Assembly: GCF_000515115.1 (NCBI RefSeq)
Contig: NZ_AZXF01000020.1
Location: forward strand, 1 to 64,000
DNA from: Nocardiopsis sp. CNT312
GTDB taxonomy: Bacteria > Actinomycetota > Actinomycetes > Streptosporangiales > Streptosporangiaceae
DNA length: 64,000 bases
Direction of reading: 5' to 3'
Shown: one piece after another, positions 15,696 to 24,499 of the stretch
How the letters are laid out: the number at the start of each line of letters is the position of its first letter
Position numbering within the stretch: the first letter of the stretch is position 1
Made by a program: the position numbers and the translations under genes
Notes under the pieces: generated by a model
The model's database searches: none
What the model was told of the DNA's origin: nothing
The model's input: only the letters and a program-made list of their open reading frames with translations

Positions 15696-16573
15696 CCGAG
15701 CCGGGACAGCTCGGTGCCCGCGACCTCCCCGACCTCTCCGGCCTCCTGGCGGGTCAGGCGGTCGCGCCAGGCACCCGACCCCCACGAGGCGGGGTCCACC
15801 AGGTCCGTGGCCGACACGCGCGCCCCCGTGAACTCCCGCAGCCGCTGTGCGGCAGCCACCTCCCCGCCGGGCACGTCCTCGTAGCGCAGGGTCATGAGCC
15901 GGTCCTCGCCGATCTCCCCGCGCAGGCGCGCGTGCATCCGCACGGCACCGCGCCAGCGCATCGCGCACTTGACCGCGTTGGAGCCGTCCCGGAACGCGGT
16001 CAGGTCGGCCTCCTCCCCCAGACCGAAGAAGTGGTTGGGGAACTCGTGCTCGATCCTGGCCGCGCTGGGGTTGAGCCAGGCCAGGGCGACCTCGTCGTCG
16101 AGCATGGCCGCGACGGCGTCCCGGCCGTCCCGGATGACCTGGACGAACAGGGCATCGGGGAAGGCCTCGTGCAGGGCGCTGGCACAGAACAGCAGATCGG
16201 GCCCGGCGTCCCCGTACCGCCGGACCCCGGCGCTGTGCTCGCAGGGCTCTCCGGAGGTGTTGGCGGGCACGCCCGCCCCCGGTCCGGGGCACCGGGGGCA
16301 GGTCAGGGGGGTCAACTGCCAGGCCTCGGCGTAGGCCTCGCGGAGCAGGCTCGCGGTCCCCGAGACCTTCTCCTGGGCGAGGGAGGGGCGCCGTGCGACG
16401 GCGTAGACGGCGTTGAGCACCCCGGGGGATCCGAAGCCGAGGTGGAGCCCCGGCGCGTGGGACAGGGCGCTGGCGATCTCGGGGACTCCGGAGTGGGGCG
16501 CGCCCAGGACGAACACCGGGCGCTCCACCTTGGTCCCGTTGACCACGAGGATGTAGGACGGCTGCTGCTTCAT
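15686..16573 (-). CDS. Sulfotransferase-family protein with a Cys/His cluster
   Basis: A 295-residue protein with the two PAPS-binding signatures of sulfotransferases: PVFVLGAPHSGVPEIASAL near residue 19 (the 5'-phosphosulfate loop, with the usual Lys-Ser-Gly-Thr changed to His-Ser-Gly-Val) and VQVIRDGRDAVAAML (3'-phosphate binding). It should transfer a sulfuryl group, but the altered loop makes activity uncertain. Between them is CPRCPG followed 12 residues later by CEH, which could bind zinc. The ATG at 16573 has a poor ribosome site; another ATG lies at 16615. Its stop overlaps the tetR stop tail to tail by ten bases. Confidence 0.75.
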   Translation of the reverse strand: MKQQPSYILVVNGTKVERPVFVLGAPHSGVPEIASALSHAPGLHLGFGSPGVLNAVYAVARRPSLAQEKVSGTASLLREAYAEAWQLTPLTCPRCPGPGAGVPANTSGEPCEHSAGVRRYGDAGPDLLFCASALHEAFPDALFVQVIRDGRDAVAAMLDDEVALAWLNPSAARIEHEFPNHFFGLGEEADLTAFRDGSNAVKCAMRWRGAVRMHARLRGEIGEDRLMTLRYEDVPGGEVAAAQRLREFTGARVSATDLVDPASWGSGAWRDRLTRQEAGEVGEVAGTELSRLGYT

Positions 16574-17188
16574 GGCAGTGTCGATTTTCGCACCTTTGGG
16601 GCATGTGGTGTGCATCGGTAGGGCATTTCGCACACGTGTCTCCTGCGCGCCCGGCCTGGCGGGCACACCGCACCGGCCCGAAGACGGCGCGGAAGGAGAC
16701 TGTAGAGCGCTCACCGCAACGATGGGGTGTGCACCCGGTCACGGATGCCGCACACCCGTCCGAACCGGGCGGCCCGACCGCGTCGACCGGTCGCCGTCGG
16801 CCCGGCGCGGGCGATGACGACGCGCCCGCCGTCCTGGTGTCGCTGCCACAGCTCCGGTAGAGCGGTTCCGGGACCACCAGCCCCGGCGGCCCCGACCAGA
16901 ACCCCACGAACAACCCGCCCCGTTGCCTCCTGCGCACAGCCCCTCCGCACACGGCCCGAGGGGCGCTCGGAACCGGAGGGGCCGCTGCGGCTGCTCGACG
17001 AGGACGGGACGACCGTCGCCACCGCAGGCGACCGGCTGGAACCCGTGGGCGGTACGGGCGCGGCGGACCTCGCGTGCGGCGCCGCCAGTGCGCCCGAGCG
17101 GGTGTCCGGAGGCGTCGTGTCCGCCGAGGGAGGCCCCGTGCCGGTGGTGCGGAGGGAGGCCGCACGGCCTCCGCTGCAACAATGGACC
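16574..17188. other. Long region between sulfotransferase and sirtuin; possible decayed gene
   Basis: These 615 bases lack an intact gene. Around 16960-17160 the plus-strand frame that leads into the sirtuin reads PLRLLDEDGTTVATAGDRLE and similar protein-like text without a start. It could be the relic of a secreted or lipoprotein gene, but this is a weak impression. AACAAT at 17178-17183 may be the -10 element of a leaderless sirtuin message. Confidence 0.3.
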
Positions 17189-17989
17189 ATGGCCTCGACC
17201 ACCGACACCGCACACCACTCCGACCGGGAGGCGTTCGAGCGCGCCGCCGACCTGCTGGTGTCGGCCGGACGCATCACCGTGCTCACCGGAGCCGGGGTGT
17301 CCACCGATTCCGGCATCCCCGACTACCGGGGGCCCTCCGGCGTGTGGACGAAGAACCCCGCCGCCCAGCTCATGACCGACCTCGACACCTACATGGGTGA
17401 TGTCGACGTCCGACGCGAGACCTGGCTGCGCCGCCGCGCGCACCCGGTGTGGGAGGCCGCGCCCAACGCCGCACACCGGGCCTTCGCCGACCTGGCGGCT
17501 ACAGGGCGGCTGCGGGCGCTCATCACCCAGAACATCGACGGCCTCCACCAGCGCGCCGGCCTGCCCCCGCAGCAGTTGGTCGAGGTGCACGGCACCATGC
17601 TGTGGGTGGTGTGCACGGCCTGCGGGTCACGCACCCCCACCCCGGAGGTCCTCGCCCGGCTGGACGCGGAGTCCGACCCCCGGTGCGCCGCGTGCGGCGG
17701 CATCCAGAAGTCGGACACCATCTCCTTCGGCCAGCGCCTCAAAGCGGAGGTCATGAGGGAGGCGGCGCGGGCGTCCCGCGAGTGCGACGTGTTCCTCGCG
17801 GTGGGCACCTCGCTGACCGTGCACCCCGTGGCGGGCCTGTGCGACATGGCGATGGTGTCGGGGGCCGGTTTGGTCGTGGTCAACGCCGAGCCGACCCCCT
17901 ACGACGACTTCGCCGCCACCGTCGTCCGCGACCCCATCGGGGAGGCCGTCCCGGAACTGGTGGAGCGGGTGCGCGCGTCAGTTCTGTGA
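17189..17989 (+). CDS. Sirtuin, NAD-dependent protein deacylase
   Basis: A 266-residue SIR2-family enzyme. The NAD site is TGAGVSTDSGIPDYRG, the catalytic core includes ALITQNIDGLHQRAG and the His of VEVHGT, the zinc ribbon is CTACG with a later CAACG, and VFLAVGTSLTVHPVAG closes the Rossmann fold. It removes acyl groups from lysines using NAD, and in actinomycetes sirtuins control acetyl-CoA synthetase. I chose the ATG at 17189; the upstream open frame is unrelated. No Shine-Dalgarno is seen, and a -10-like hexamer ends five bases before the ATG. Confidence 0.92.
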   Translation: MASTTDTAHHSDREAFERAADLLVSAGRITVLTGAGVSTDSGIPDYRGPSGVWTKNPAAQLMTDLDTYMGDVDVRRETWLRRRAHPVWEAAPNAAHRAFADLAATGRLRALITQNIDGLHQRAGLPPQQLVEVHGTMLWVVCTACGSRTPTPEVLARLDAESDPRCAACGGIQKSDTISFGQRLKAEVMREAARASRECDVFLAVGTSLTVHPVAGLCDMAMVSGAGLVVVNAEPTPYDDFAATVVRDPIGEAVPELVERVRASVL

Positions 17990-18447
17990 GGGACCGCCGC
18001 TGCCGCCGAAGCGGGATGCGGTTGGGCTCGTAGTCGGAGTAGGACCGGTTGGGCGCCGGGAACGGGGCGTCCCTGAACAGCTCCACGAGCAGGCCCGCGT
18101 AGGCCTCGCGCAGCCCCGGTTCCTCGTCCAGCCGCCGCCGCAGCAGCGTGCCCAGGAACTCCACGACCTTGTCGCGCCCCGTGTAGCAGGAGAAGGACGA
18201 GAGCGCGTAGAGCTCTCCGTCGTCGGGACGCACGCTCCTGCCCCGGCGCCGCGAGGGCCGACCGCGCGTGGCCTACAGGTCGTCCAGCGCGGTGGCCACC
18301 GCCCGCGCCACCAGGTACCCGCCGAACGTGGCGTGCAGGAACTCGAACACGCTCGCCGTCGGCGAGCCGCTCGCTGAACTCGGCCGTCTCGGGGTCGCCG
18401 CCGCCGAGGATCCTCAGGGCGTCGGCGCAGGTGAGCTGTTGCGCCAT
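17990..18447 (-). pseudogene. Remnant of a large NACHT/STAND NTPase gene
   Basis: An ATG at 18447 opens MAQQLTCADALRILGG, a start typical of actinomycete NACHT-domain proteins. After only 30 or so codons the sequence jumps, in another frame, to VFEFLHATFGGYLVARAVAT, which belongs to the C-terminal end of such proteins. An in-frame TAG follows, then LYALSSFSCYTGRDKVVEFL to RSYSDYEPNRIPL, the usual last segment. So about 90 percent of the gene, including the ATPase core, has been deleted, with a frameshift at about 18350 and a nonsense codon. It ends at the sirtuin 3' end. I infer a dead immune-type NTPase. Confidence 0.6.
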
Positions 18448-18481
18448 GGGGGCCTTTCCGCATCGGGGGTCGAACGCGGGC

Positions 18482-18506
18482 GGACCCGACACCGGGTGTC
18501 GGGTCC
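18482..18506 (-). terminator. Terminator after ung
   Basis: GGACCCGACA and TGTCGGGTCC form a perfect 10-base stem with a five-base loop, 36 bases past the uracil-DNA glycosylase stop. Confidence 0.6.
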
Positions 18507-18541
18507 GTGGCCGTTATGGGGGCTTCGCTCTCTGTGACGCC

Positions 18542-19216
18542 TCAGGGCAGCTCCCAGTTCACCGGCTGGGCGCCCATCTCCTGGAGCATCTCGTTGGTCC
18601 TGCTGAAGGGGCGGGAGCCGAAGAAGCCGTTGCGCGCCGACAGGGGGCTGGGGTGGGCGGACTCCACGCACGGCACGCCCGGCATCATGGGGCGCAGGTT
18701 GCGGGCGTCGCGGCCCCACAGGATCGACACGAGAGGGGTGCCGCGCTCGGCCAGGGCACGGATGGCCTGTTCGGTGATGGCCTCCCAGCCCTTGCCGCGG
18801 TGCGACCCGGCCTGGCCCGGGGCGACGGTGAGGACCCTGTTGAGCAGCAGCACGCCCTGCTCGGTCCAGGGGGTGAGGTCGCCGGTGGAGGGCGCGGGCA
18901 CGCCTAGGTCCTCCTGCATCTCCTTGTAGATGTTGCGCAGGCTCGCGGGCAGGCGCACGTCGGGGGCGACGGAGAAGCTCAGTCCCACGGGGTTGCCCGG
19001 GGTGGGGTAGGGGTCCTGGCCCACGATGAGTACGCGCACGTCGTCGAAGGGCTGTTGGAAGGCGCGCAGCACGTGGTCCCCGGCGGGCAGGTAGGTGCGG
19101 CCCTCGGCGACCTCCTGGCGGAGGAAGTCGCCCATAGCGGCGATCTGCGGGGCGACCGGCTCCAGAGCCTTCGCCCAGCCGCTGTCCATGATGTCGTTGA
19201 GATCCCTGGTCGGCAT
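18542..19216 (-). CDS. ung: Uracil-DNA glycosylase, family 1
   Basis: A 224-residue enzyme with the family 1 signatures: the water-activating loop GQDPYP (Asp68), GLSFSV, and the minor-groove HPSPLSA loop with its His. It removes uracil from DNA after cytosine deamination or dUTP incorporation, starting base-excision repair. Length and motifs are complete. TAGGGT ends seven bases before the ATG and no Shine-Dalgarno is visible, so translation is probably leaderless. It stands alone. Confidence 0.95.
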   Translation of the reverse strand: MPTRDLNDIMDSGWAKALEPVAPQIAAMGDFLRQEVAEGRTYLPAGDHVLRAFQQPFDDVRVLIVGQDPYPTPGNPVGLSFSVAPDVRLPASLRNIYKEMQEDLGVPAPSTGDLTPWTEQGVLLLNRVLTVAPGQAGSHRGKGWEAITEQAIRALAERGTPLVSILWGRDARNLRPMMPGVPCVESAHPSPLSARNGFFGSRPFSRTNEMLQEMGAQPVNWELP

Positions 19217-19633
19217 GGCCAGAACCCTAGCGCCTGGCGGTGACAGGCCAGACCGGTTCGGCTGACCCCGTGCGGGTTCGCCCCGCGCGTTCGGGGGCGT
19301 GCCCGTGGAACCGGCGTCCTATCGGCGGAGGCGGGCCTCCCAGCGCTCCAGGGGGCGGGGCGATCCGGGTGGCGGAGCGGGCGGGGCCTACGTCGTGATG
19401 GACCGGGTGGTGCCTGCCCTCACCGTCTCCGATCAGGCCGGTGCGTCGGTGGACACGGCCCTGGACGAGCACCGAACCGGGCGGAGGCTTCCGCGGAGCC
19501 CTTGGGGGAGCCTGCGGACCCGGAGGAGGCCTCGGCCGAGTCGGAGACGTTCCTGCCCGGTTCGCTCTCCGTTCGTGGGACGGAACCTGGCGTCCCGAGG
19601 TGGGGCGCGCAGGCCCACGGCGAGGGGGACGGC

Positions 19634-19904
19634 CATGAACGGGTCCTCGTGTGCCGAGACAACCCCGACGCTCCGTGCAGCGTGCGGGCCGACTCCTCCA
19701 TCGACGGCGACTACACCTCCGTCACCGCGGTGACCGCGCTGGACGACCGCTCCGGAGCCGGGGGAACGACCTGTTCTTCCCCTGCGCCGACAGGGAGCCC
19801 CTGGAGCCGGGGGAGAGCCTCACCGCCGATGTGGGCGTCACCGGTGTGGAGGACCTTCGGCTGGAACTGGAGTCCACAGCGGACGGCCTCCCCCGGCCTG
19901 GATC
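19634..19904 (+). pseudogene. Frameshifted remnant of a secreted-type protein
   Basis: One frame reads RVLVCRDNPDAPCSVRADSS and SVTAVTALDDRSGAG. After about base 19765 the sense continues in another frame as NDLFFPCADREPLEPGESL and TGVEDLRLELESTADG. Together they look like the C-terminal half of an extracellular protein with two Cys, broken by a frameshift and lacking its own stop. The rest of 19217-19933 holds only GC-rich text with no gene I can support. Confidence 0.4.
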
Positions 19905-19933
19905 GACCCTGCCCCGCACACTTGGCCCGCCGC

Positions 19934-19964
19934 CTTCCCGGGGCCGTGTCGCGGCCCCGGGAAG
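19934..19964. terminator. Strong terminator after the GH15 trehalase
   Basis: CTTCCCGGGGCC and GGCCCCGGGAAG form a perfect 12-base stem with a seven-base loop, directly after the stop of the minus-strand trehalase gene. Confidence 0.75.
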
Positions 19965-19970
19965 GGGCCG

Positions 19971-21779
19971 CTACTCCGCGCGCCAGCCGCCCTGGTGGTC
20001 GGCCAGGTTCAGCGCGGTGGTCACCAGCGGCACGTGGCTGAACGCCTGGGGGAAGTTGCCGACCTGGCGCCCGGCCCCCGGGTCCCACTCCTCCGCCAGC
20101 AGCCCGAGGTCGTTGCGTAGCGCCAGCAGCCGCTCGAACAGCTCCTCGGCCTCCTCGTGGCGGCCGATGGACAGCAGGGCGTTGGCCATCCAGAAGCTGC
20201 ACGCCAGGAACGCGCCCTCGTCGCCGGGCAACTGGTCGGCGGAGTTGTCCAGGTCGGTGCGGTAGCGCAGCACGAACCCGTCGACCATCAGCTCCTTGCG
20301 CACCGCCTCGATCGTGCCCACCACCCGGGGGTCGTCGTAGGGCAGGAACCCCACTTCGGGGATGAGCAGCAGGGCGGCGTCCAGCTCCTTGCCGCCGTAG
20401 TACTGGGTGAAGGTGTTGCGGTGCGGGTCGTAGCCGTACTCGCACACCTCGGCGTGGATGGTGTCGCGCAGGGCCGTCCACCGCTCGATGGGGCCCTCCT
20501 TGCCGAACTCCTCGATGCTGCGCACCGCCCGGTCGGCGGCCACCCACGCCATGACCTTGGAGTGGACGAAGTGCTGGCGCGGGCCGCGGACCTCCCACAG
20601 GCCCTCGTCGGGCTCGTCCCAGCACCACTCCAGGTAGTTGACCAGCGAGCGCTGGATGCCCCACAGGTAATCGCCGCCGCGGATGCCCGAGCGGCGCGCC
20701 AGGTGCAGCACGTCCATGACCTCGCCGTAGACGTCGAGCTGGTACTGGCCGACCGCTGCGTTGCCGATGCGCACCGGCCGCGAGGATTCGTACCCGGGCA
20801 GCCAGTCGGCCTCCCACTCGGTGAGCCTGCGCTCGCCGCGGATGCCGTACATGATCTGCATGAGCTGCGGCTCGCCCGCCACGGCCCGTACCAGCCACTC
20901 GCGCCAGGCGAACGCCTCGTCCTTGTACCCGGAGCGGATCAGCGCCTCCAGGGTGATGGTGGCGTCACGCAGCCAGCAGTAGCGGTAGTCCCAGTTGCGC
21001 ACCCCGCCGATCTCCTCGGGCAGGGAGGTGGTGGGGGCGGCGACGATGCCCCCGGTGGGGCGGTAGGTGAGGGCCTTGAGCACGATGAGGGAGCGGACGA
21101 CCGCCTCGCGGTAGGGGCCGTCGTAGGTGCACTGGTCCACCCATTTCTCCCAGAACCGCTGGGTCCGCGACAGCGCCTTCTCCGCGTCCAAGTGGTCGGA
21201 CTCCTCCACCTGGGAGGGGTGCCAGGTCATCACGAACGGCACGCGCTGGCCCGCCGTGATGGTGAAGCGCGCGTCGTGGGTGAAGTTGTGGCCCCGGAGG
21301 GTGACGGGGGTGCTCAGCCAGACGGCGTCGGGGCCGGCGATGGCTACGAGTTCGGAGCCGGAGCGGTGCATCCACGGCACCACGTGGCCGTAGTCGAACC
21401 GGATCCGCATGGCCGTCTCCATCTCGACGGACCCGCTGACCCCCTCGACGATGCGGACGATGTGGGGGGCGCCGCCGCGCGGCGGCATGAAGTCGATGAC
21501 CCGTACGCTCCCGGTGTCGGTGTCCCACTCCGACTCCAGGATCAGGGTCTCCCCCCGGTACCTGCGGCGTGTGGCACGGGGGTCGCCCCCGGCCGGCCGC
21601 AGCGACCAGCTGCCGTTCTGGTCGTCGCCCAGCAGGGCGGCGAAACAGGCGGAGGAGTCGAAGTCCGGTAGGCACGCCCAGTCGAGTGAGCCGTCCCGTC
21701 CGATCAGTGCGGCGGTCTGCATGTCGCCGATCAGTGCGTAGTCTTCAATCCAGCCGGGCACGCGGCTCACCCCCAACAT
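19971..21779 (-). CDS. Glycoside hydrolase family 15 protein, trehalase type
   Basis: A 602-residue two-domain enzyme: an N-terminal beta-sandwich (about 1-210) that begins with IEDYALIGDMQTAALIGRDG and SLDWACLPDFDS, then an (alpha/alpha)6 barrel. GGVRNWDYRYCWLRDAT is the conserved barrel entry, and the late EEWDP supplies a catalytic Glu of GH15. This is the layout of the actinobacterial GH15 trehalases, which split trehalose to glucose, though glucoamylase-like activity cannot be ruled out. The annotated ATG lacks a good ribosome site; a GTG six codons later has GGGGGTGAG in front and may be the real start. Confidence 0.9.
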   Translation of the reverse strand: MLGVSRVPGWIEDYALIGDMQTAALIGRDGSLDWACLPDFDSSACFAALLGDDQNGSWSLRPAGGDPRATRRRYRGETLILESEWDTDTGSVRVIDFMPPRGGAPHIVRIVEGVSGSVEMETAMRIRFDYGHVVPWMHRSGSELVAIAGPDAVWLSTPVTLRGHNFTHDARFTITAGQRVPFVMTWHPSQVEESDHLDAEKALSRTQRFWEKWVDQCTYDGPYREAVVRSLIVLKALTYRPTGGIVAAPTTSLPEEIGGVRNWDYRYCWLRDATITLEALIRSGYKDEAFAWREWLVRAVAGEPQLMQIMYGIRGERRLTEWEADWLPGYESSRPVRIGNAAVGQYQLDVYGEVMDVLHLARRSGIRGGDYLWGIQRSLVNYLEWCWDEPDEGLWEVRGPRQHFVHSKVMAWVAADRAVRSIEEFGKEGPIERWTALRDTIHAEVCEYGYDPHRNTFTQYYGGKELDAALLLIPEVGFLPYDDPRVVGTIEAVRKELMVDGFVLRYRTDLDNSADQLPGDEGAFLACSFWMANALLSIGRHEEAEELFERLLALRNDLGLLAEEWDPGAGRQVGNFPQAFSHVPLVTTALNLADHQGGWRAE

Positions 21780-22208
21780 GTTGCTTCGGCATTTGCGGAT
21801 GGCACGTGAACCCGTGCGGGGACACGGTTGCCGCTTCGTCGCGACTCCTCTCGCGCACGCCCGTGTACGCGCCCTGTCAGGGGCTCACTGGCCCGACCCG
21901 GCACCCGGACACCGCCCGGATGCGGGAAGGGGCGCCTCACGGATCACCGGACCACCTCCCTGCCGAAGCTCCCAGCCGCCGTATACCCGGTTATGTGCCC
22001 AGGTCAGGGCAGCCGAAAAGAACGGACACGGAAGAGGGCCGGCACCCGTCCCTTGCCGTCTACCGGGATCCATCTTCCCCTCTTGCACGGGCATTCGCTA
22101 CCCACGACTGCACGTGCATTTCAGTTGTCGTGGCGATATGTGGTGTATTGCGGAGTTCCTCTTCGGAGAAGTTATCCCGCGGTGACACAGACCCGGCGGG
22201 AAGACGCC
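21780..22208. other. Intergenic, trehalase promoter region
   Basis: No gene is supported in these 429 bases. The trehalase promoter must lie at the left end. The right end just follows the yczE stop. The open frames on both strands have no protein-like composition. Confidence 0.4.
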
Positions 22209-22889
22209 CTAGCGGTGCGGCACTGCGGCACCGATGCTCTCGTCCGGAACGCGCAGCAGCGAGAGGAACGCCTGTGCCATCGGTCCGATGGACAGCGCGA
22301 ACACCACCGTTCCCACGCCCACCGTGCCGCCCAGCAGGGCGCCGGTGACCACGACGGCCACCTCGATCACCATGCGTGCCATCCGTACCGACCACCCGCG
22401 CTCGGCCAGCCCCGTCATCAGTCCGTCGCGCGGCCCCGGGCCGAGCCCGGCGCCGATGTAGTACCCGCTGCCCGCCCCGCACACGGCGACGCCCGCCACC
22501 AGCATCAGCAGGCGCACTTCCAGGGAACCGTTCTCGGGCAGCAGCCACAGGAACAGGTCGGTGGACAGGCCGAGAACGACCACGTTGCTGACCGTGCCCA
22601 GGCCGGGCCGTTGGCGCAGGGGGACCCACAGCAGCATCACCGCCGTCCCGGCGATCACGCTCCACGTGCCGATCGACAGCCCCGTCCGCCGGGACAGCCC
22701 CTGGTGCAGGACGTCCCATGGCATCGCGCCCAGCCCGGCGCGGACCAGCAGTGCGCCGCCGAGCCCGAACAGCACCAGCCCCAGGTACAGCCAGACCAGT
22801 CGCCGCAGCCGGGGCCGGGGCACCAGAGGGGTGACGAACAGGCGGCTCAGGGCGACGGCAGGCACGGGTCGGGGGCGCGGTGCGGTCAT
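22209..22889 (-). CDS. yczE: YczE-family membrane protein
   Basis: A 226-residue membrane protein with five or six helices. Conserved features are GLGGALLVRAGLGAMPWDVL near residues 41-60 and GAGLGPGPRDGLMTGL around 150, both typical of the YczE/YyaS/YitT group. Its transport substrate is not established. AGGAG lies six bases before the ATG. It is divergent from a MocR-type regulator gene, and the two share a dyad at 22959-22980. This YczR-YczE arrangement recurs in Gram-positive bacteria, so the regulator probably controls it. Confidence 0.85.
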   Translation of the reverse strand: MTAPRPRPVPAVALSRLFVTPLVPRPRLRRLVWLYLGLVLFGLGGALLVRAGLGAMPWDVLHQGLSRRTGLSIGTWSVIAGTAVMLLWVPLRQRPGLGTVSNVVVLGLSTDLFLWLLPENGSLEVRLLMLVAGVAVCGAGSGYYIGAGLGPGPRDGLMTGLAERGWSVRMARMVIEVAVVVTGALLGGTVGVGTVVFALSIGPMAQAFLSLLRVPDESIGAAVPHR

Positions 22890-22958
22890 GGGACACTCCT
22901 GTGCTCGGATCAGGGGACGACGGTGCACGTGGGGGCCACCTGGGTATCGTGATCGTGG

Positions 22959-22980
22959 TGGCACTGGAAGAGAAGTGCCA
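22959..22980. promoter_or_regulatory. Inverted-repeat operator between yczE and yczR
   Basis: TGGCACT and AGTGCCA are perfect seven-base arms around an eight-base purine spacer, 70 bases before yczE and 46 before yczR. The position suits binding by the MocR regulator with control in both directions. Confidence 0.6.
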
Positions 22981-23025
22981 ATCGGATCAACTGGCCCGGT
23001 CGCGGGCGGTGCGGAGTATCACGAC

Positions 23026-24495
23026 ATGGCACGGCAGGGCCCCACACGTCCGTCTGGGAGAAGCGCTGCGGGTGGCGGCCGACGCATCAACGGTCGGCTC
23101 CTGGCCCGCCTCATCGGCGAGGCACCGGTGGAGCGACCGTACTATCTGGCCATCGCCCAGGCGGTGAGCGGGCTGGTCATGGACGGCCGCGTCCCCACCA
23201 ACACCCGCCTGCCCGCCGAACGCGACCTGGCCACCGCGCTCGGCGTCAGCCGCAACACCGTCACCGCCGCCTACACCTGGCTGCGCGACCACCGCTTCCT
23301 GGAGAGCCGCCAGGGCGCGGGCAGTTGGACCCTCCTGCCCGACCCCGGCAACGGCGAGCTGTCGCCGTTGGTGCCCGAGCCCGAGCGGATCGACCTCGGC
23401 GTCGCCGCGCCCCCCGCGGTCGACGGGCTCAGGGACGCCTCCTTCCGGGCCGCCGAGCAGCTCGCCGCGTACCTGGGCGGCCAGGGCTACTACCCCCACG
23501 GCCTGCCGGAACTGCGCCACGCCATCGCCCGCCGCTACGTCGAACGCGGCCTGCCCACCACCCCCGAGCAGATCTTCGTCACCGCCGGCGCCCAACAGGC
23601 CCTCACCCTGGCCGTGGACCTGCTCGTCCAGCCCGGCGACGACGTGCTCGTGGAGTCACCCACCTACCCGCACGGCGTCGACGCCGCACGTCGGGCCGGG
23701 GCCAGGATCCGCACGGTCGGCGTCACCCCGCAGGGCTGGGACATGGACTACCTCGCCGACTCCTTCCGGCAGTGGCGGCCGAAGCTGGCCTACCTCATCC
23801 CCGACTTCCACAACCCCACCGGGGCGCTGATGGACGAGGGCGAGCGGCAGGCCCTGGTGCGCGAGGCCCGCCGTTGCGGAACCCACCTGGTGGTCGACGA
23901 ATCCGTCGCCGAGCTGGCCATCGACTCCGGGGACCTGCCCGCGCCCGTGGCCGCACACGACACCGACGGCCGGGTGCTGACCGTCGGATCGGTGGCCAAA
24001 CTGCTGTGGGGCGGGCTGCGCGTGGGCTGGGTCCGCACCACCGTGCCGATGGTCTCCCGGCTGATGGCGGCGCGCCAGCGCTTCGACCTGGCCGGGTCCG
24101 TACTCGACCAGCTCACCGTCACGCACCTGCTCGCCGACGTCCTGCGCATCCGCGCCGAGCGCAGCCGCCAGTTGCGCCGCAACCGCGACGCCCTGCTGCG
24201 GGCGATGCGCGAGCGCCTGCCCGACTGGCGGCCCAGCGTGCCCGGGGGCGGCCTGGTGCTGTGGGCGGCACTGCCCCAGCCGGTCGCGAGCGCGTTCGCC
24301 GCCGCGGCCCAGCGGCACGGCGTGCACACGGCGGCGGGGCCGGTGTTCGGTGTGGACGGAACCCTGGAGCGCTACGTGCGCCTGGCCTACACCCGCCCGC
24401 CGGACGTCCTGGAGGACGCGGTGGACCGGATGGCTGCGGCCTACAACGAGGCTCTCGCCCATCCGGCACAGCCGCGCGGGCGGCTCCTCGTCTGA
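23026..24495 (+). CDS. yczR: MocR-type GntR/aminotransferase regulator (YczR-like)
   Basis: A 489-residue fusion. Residues 30-105 are a winged helix of the GntR family (RLPAERDLATALGVSRNTVT). The remainder is a fold-type I aminotransferase-like domain, with ITAGAQQALTLAVDLL-type text, YLIPDFHNPTG, and the PLP-binding Lys in VGSVAKLLWGGLRVGWV. MocR proteins sense PLP or its amino-acid adducts and regulate transcription without transaminating. The divergent yczE gene is the likely target. The ATG is preferred over the long upstream open frame because the family starts with a short basic lead. Confidence 0.9.
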   Translation: MARQGPTRPSGRSAAGGGRRINGRLLARLIGEAPVERPYYLAIAQAVSGLVMDGRVPTNTRLPAERDLATALGVSRNTVTAAYTWLRDHRFLESRQGAGSWTLLPDPGNGELSPLVPEPERIDLGVAAPPAVDGLRDASFRAAEQLAAYLGGQGYYPHGLPELRHAIARRYVERGLPTTPEQIFVTAGAQQALTLAVDLLVQPGDDVLVESPTYPHGVDAARRAGARIRTVGVTPQGWDMDYLADSFRQWRPKLAYLIPDFHNPTGALMDEGERQALVREARRCGTHLVVDESVAELAIDSGDLPAPVAAHDTDGRVLTVGSVAKLLWGGLRVGWVRTTVPMVSRLMAARQRFDLAGSVLDQLTVTHLLADVLRIRAERSRQLRRNRDALLRAMRERLPDWRPSVPGGGLVLWAALPQPVASAFAAAAQRHGVHTAAGPVFGVDGTLERYVRLAYTRPPDVLEDAVDRMAAAYNEALAHPAQPRGRLLV

Positions 24496-24499
24496 GCGC

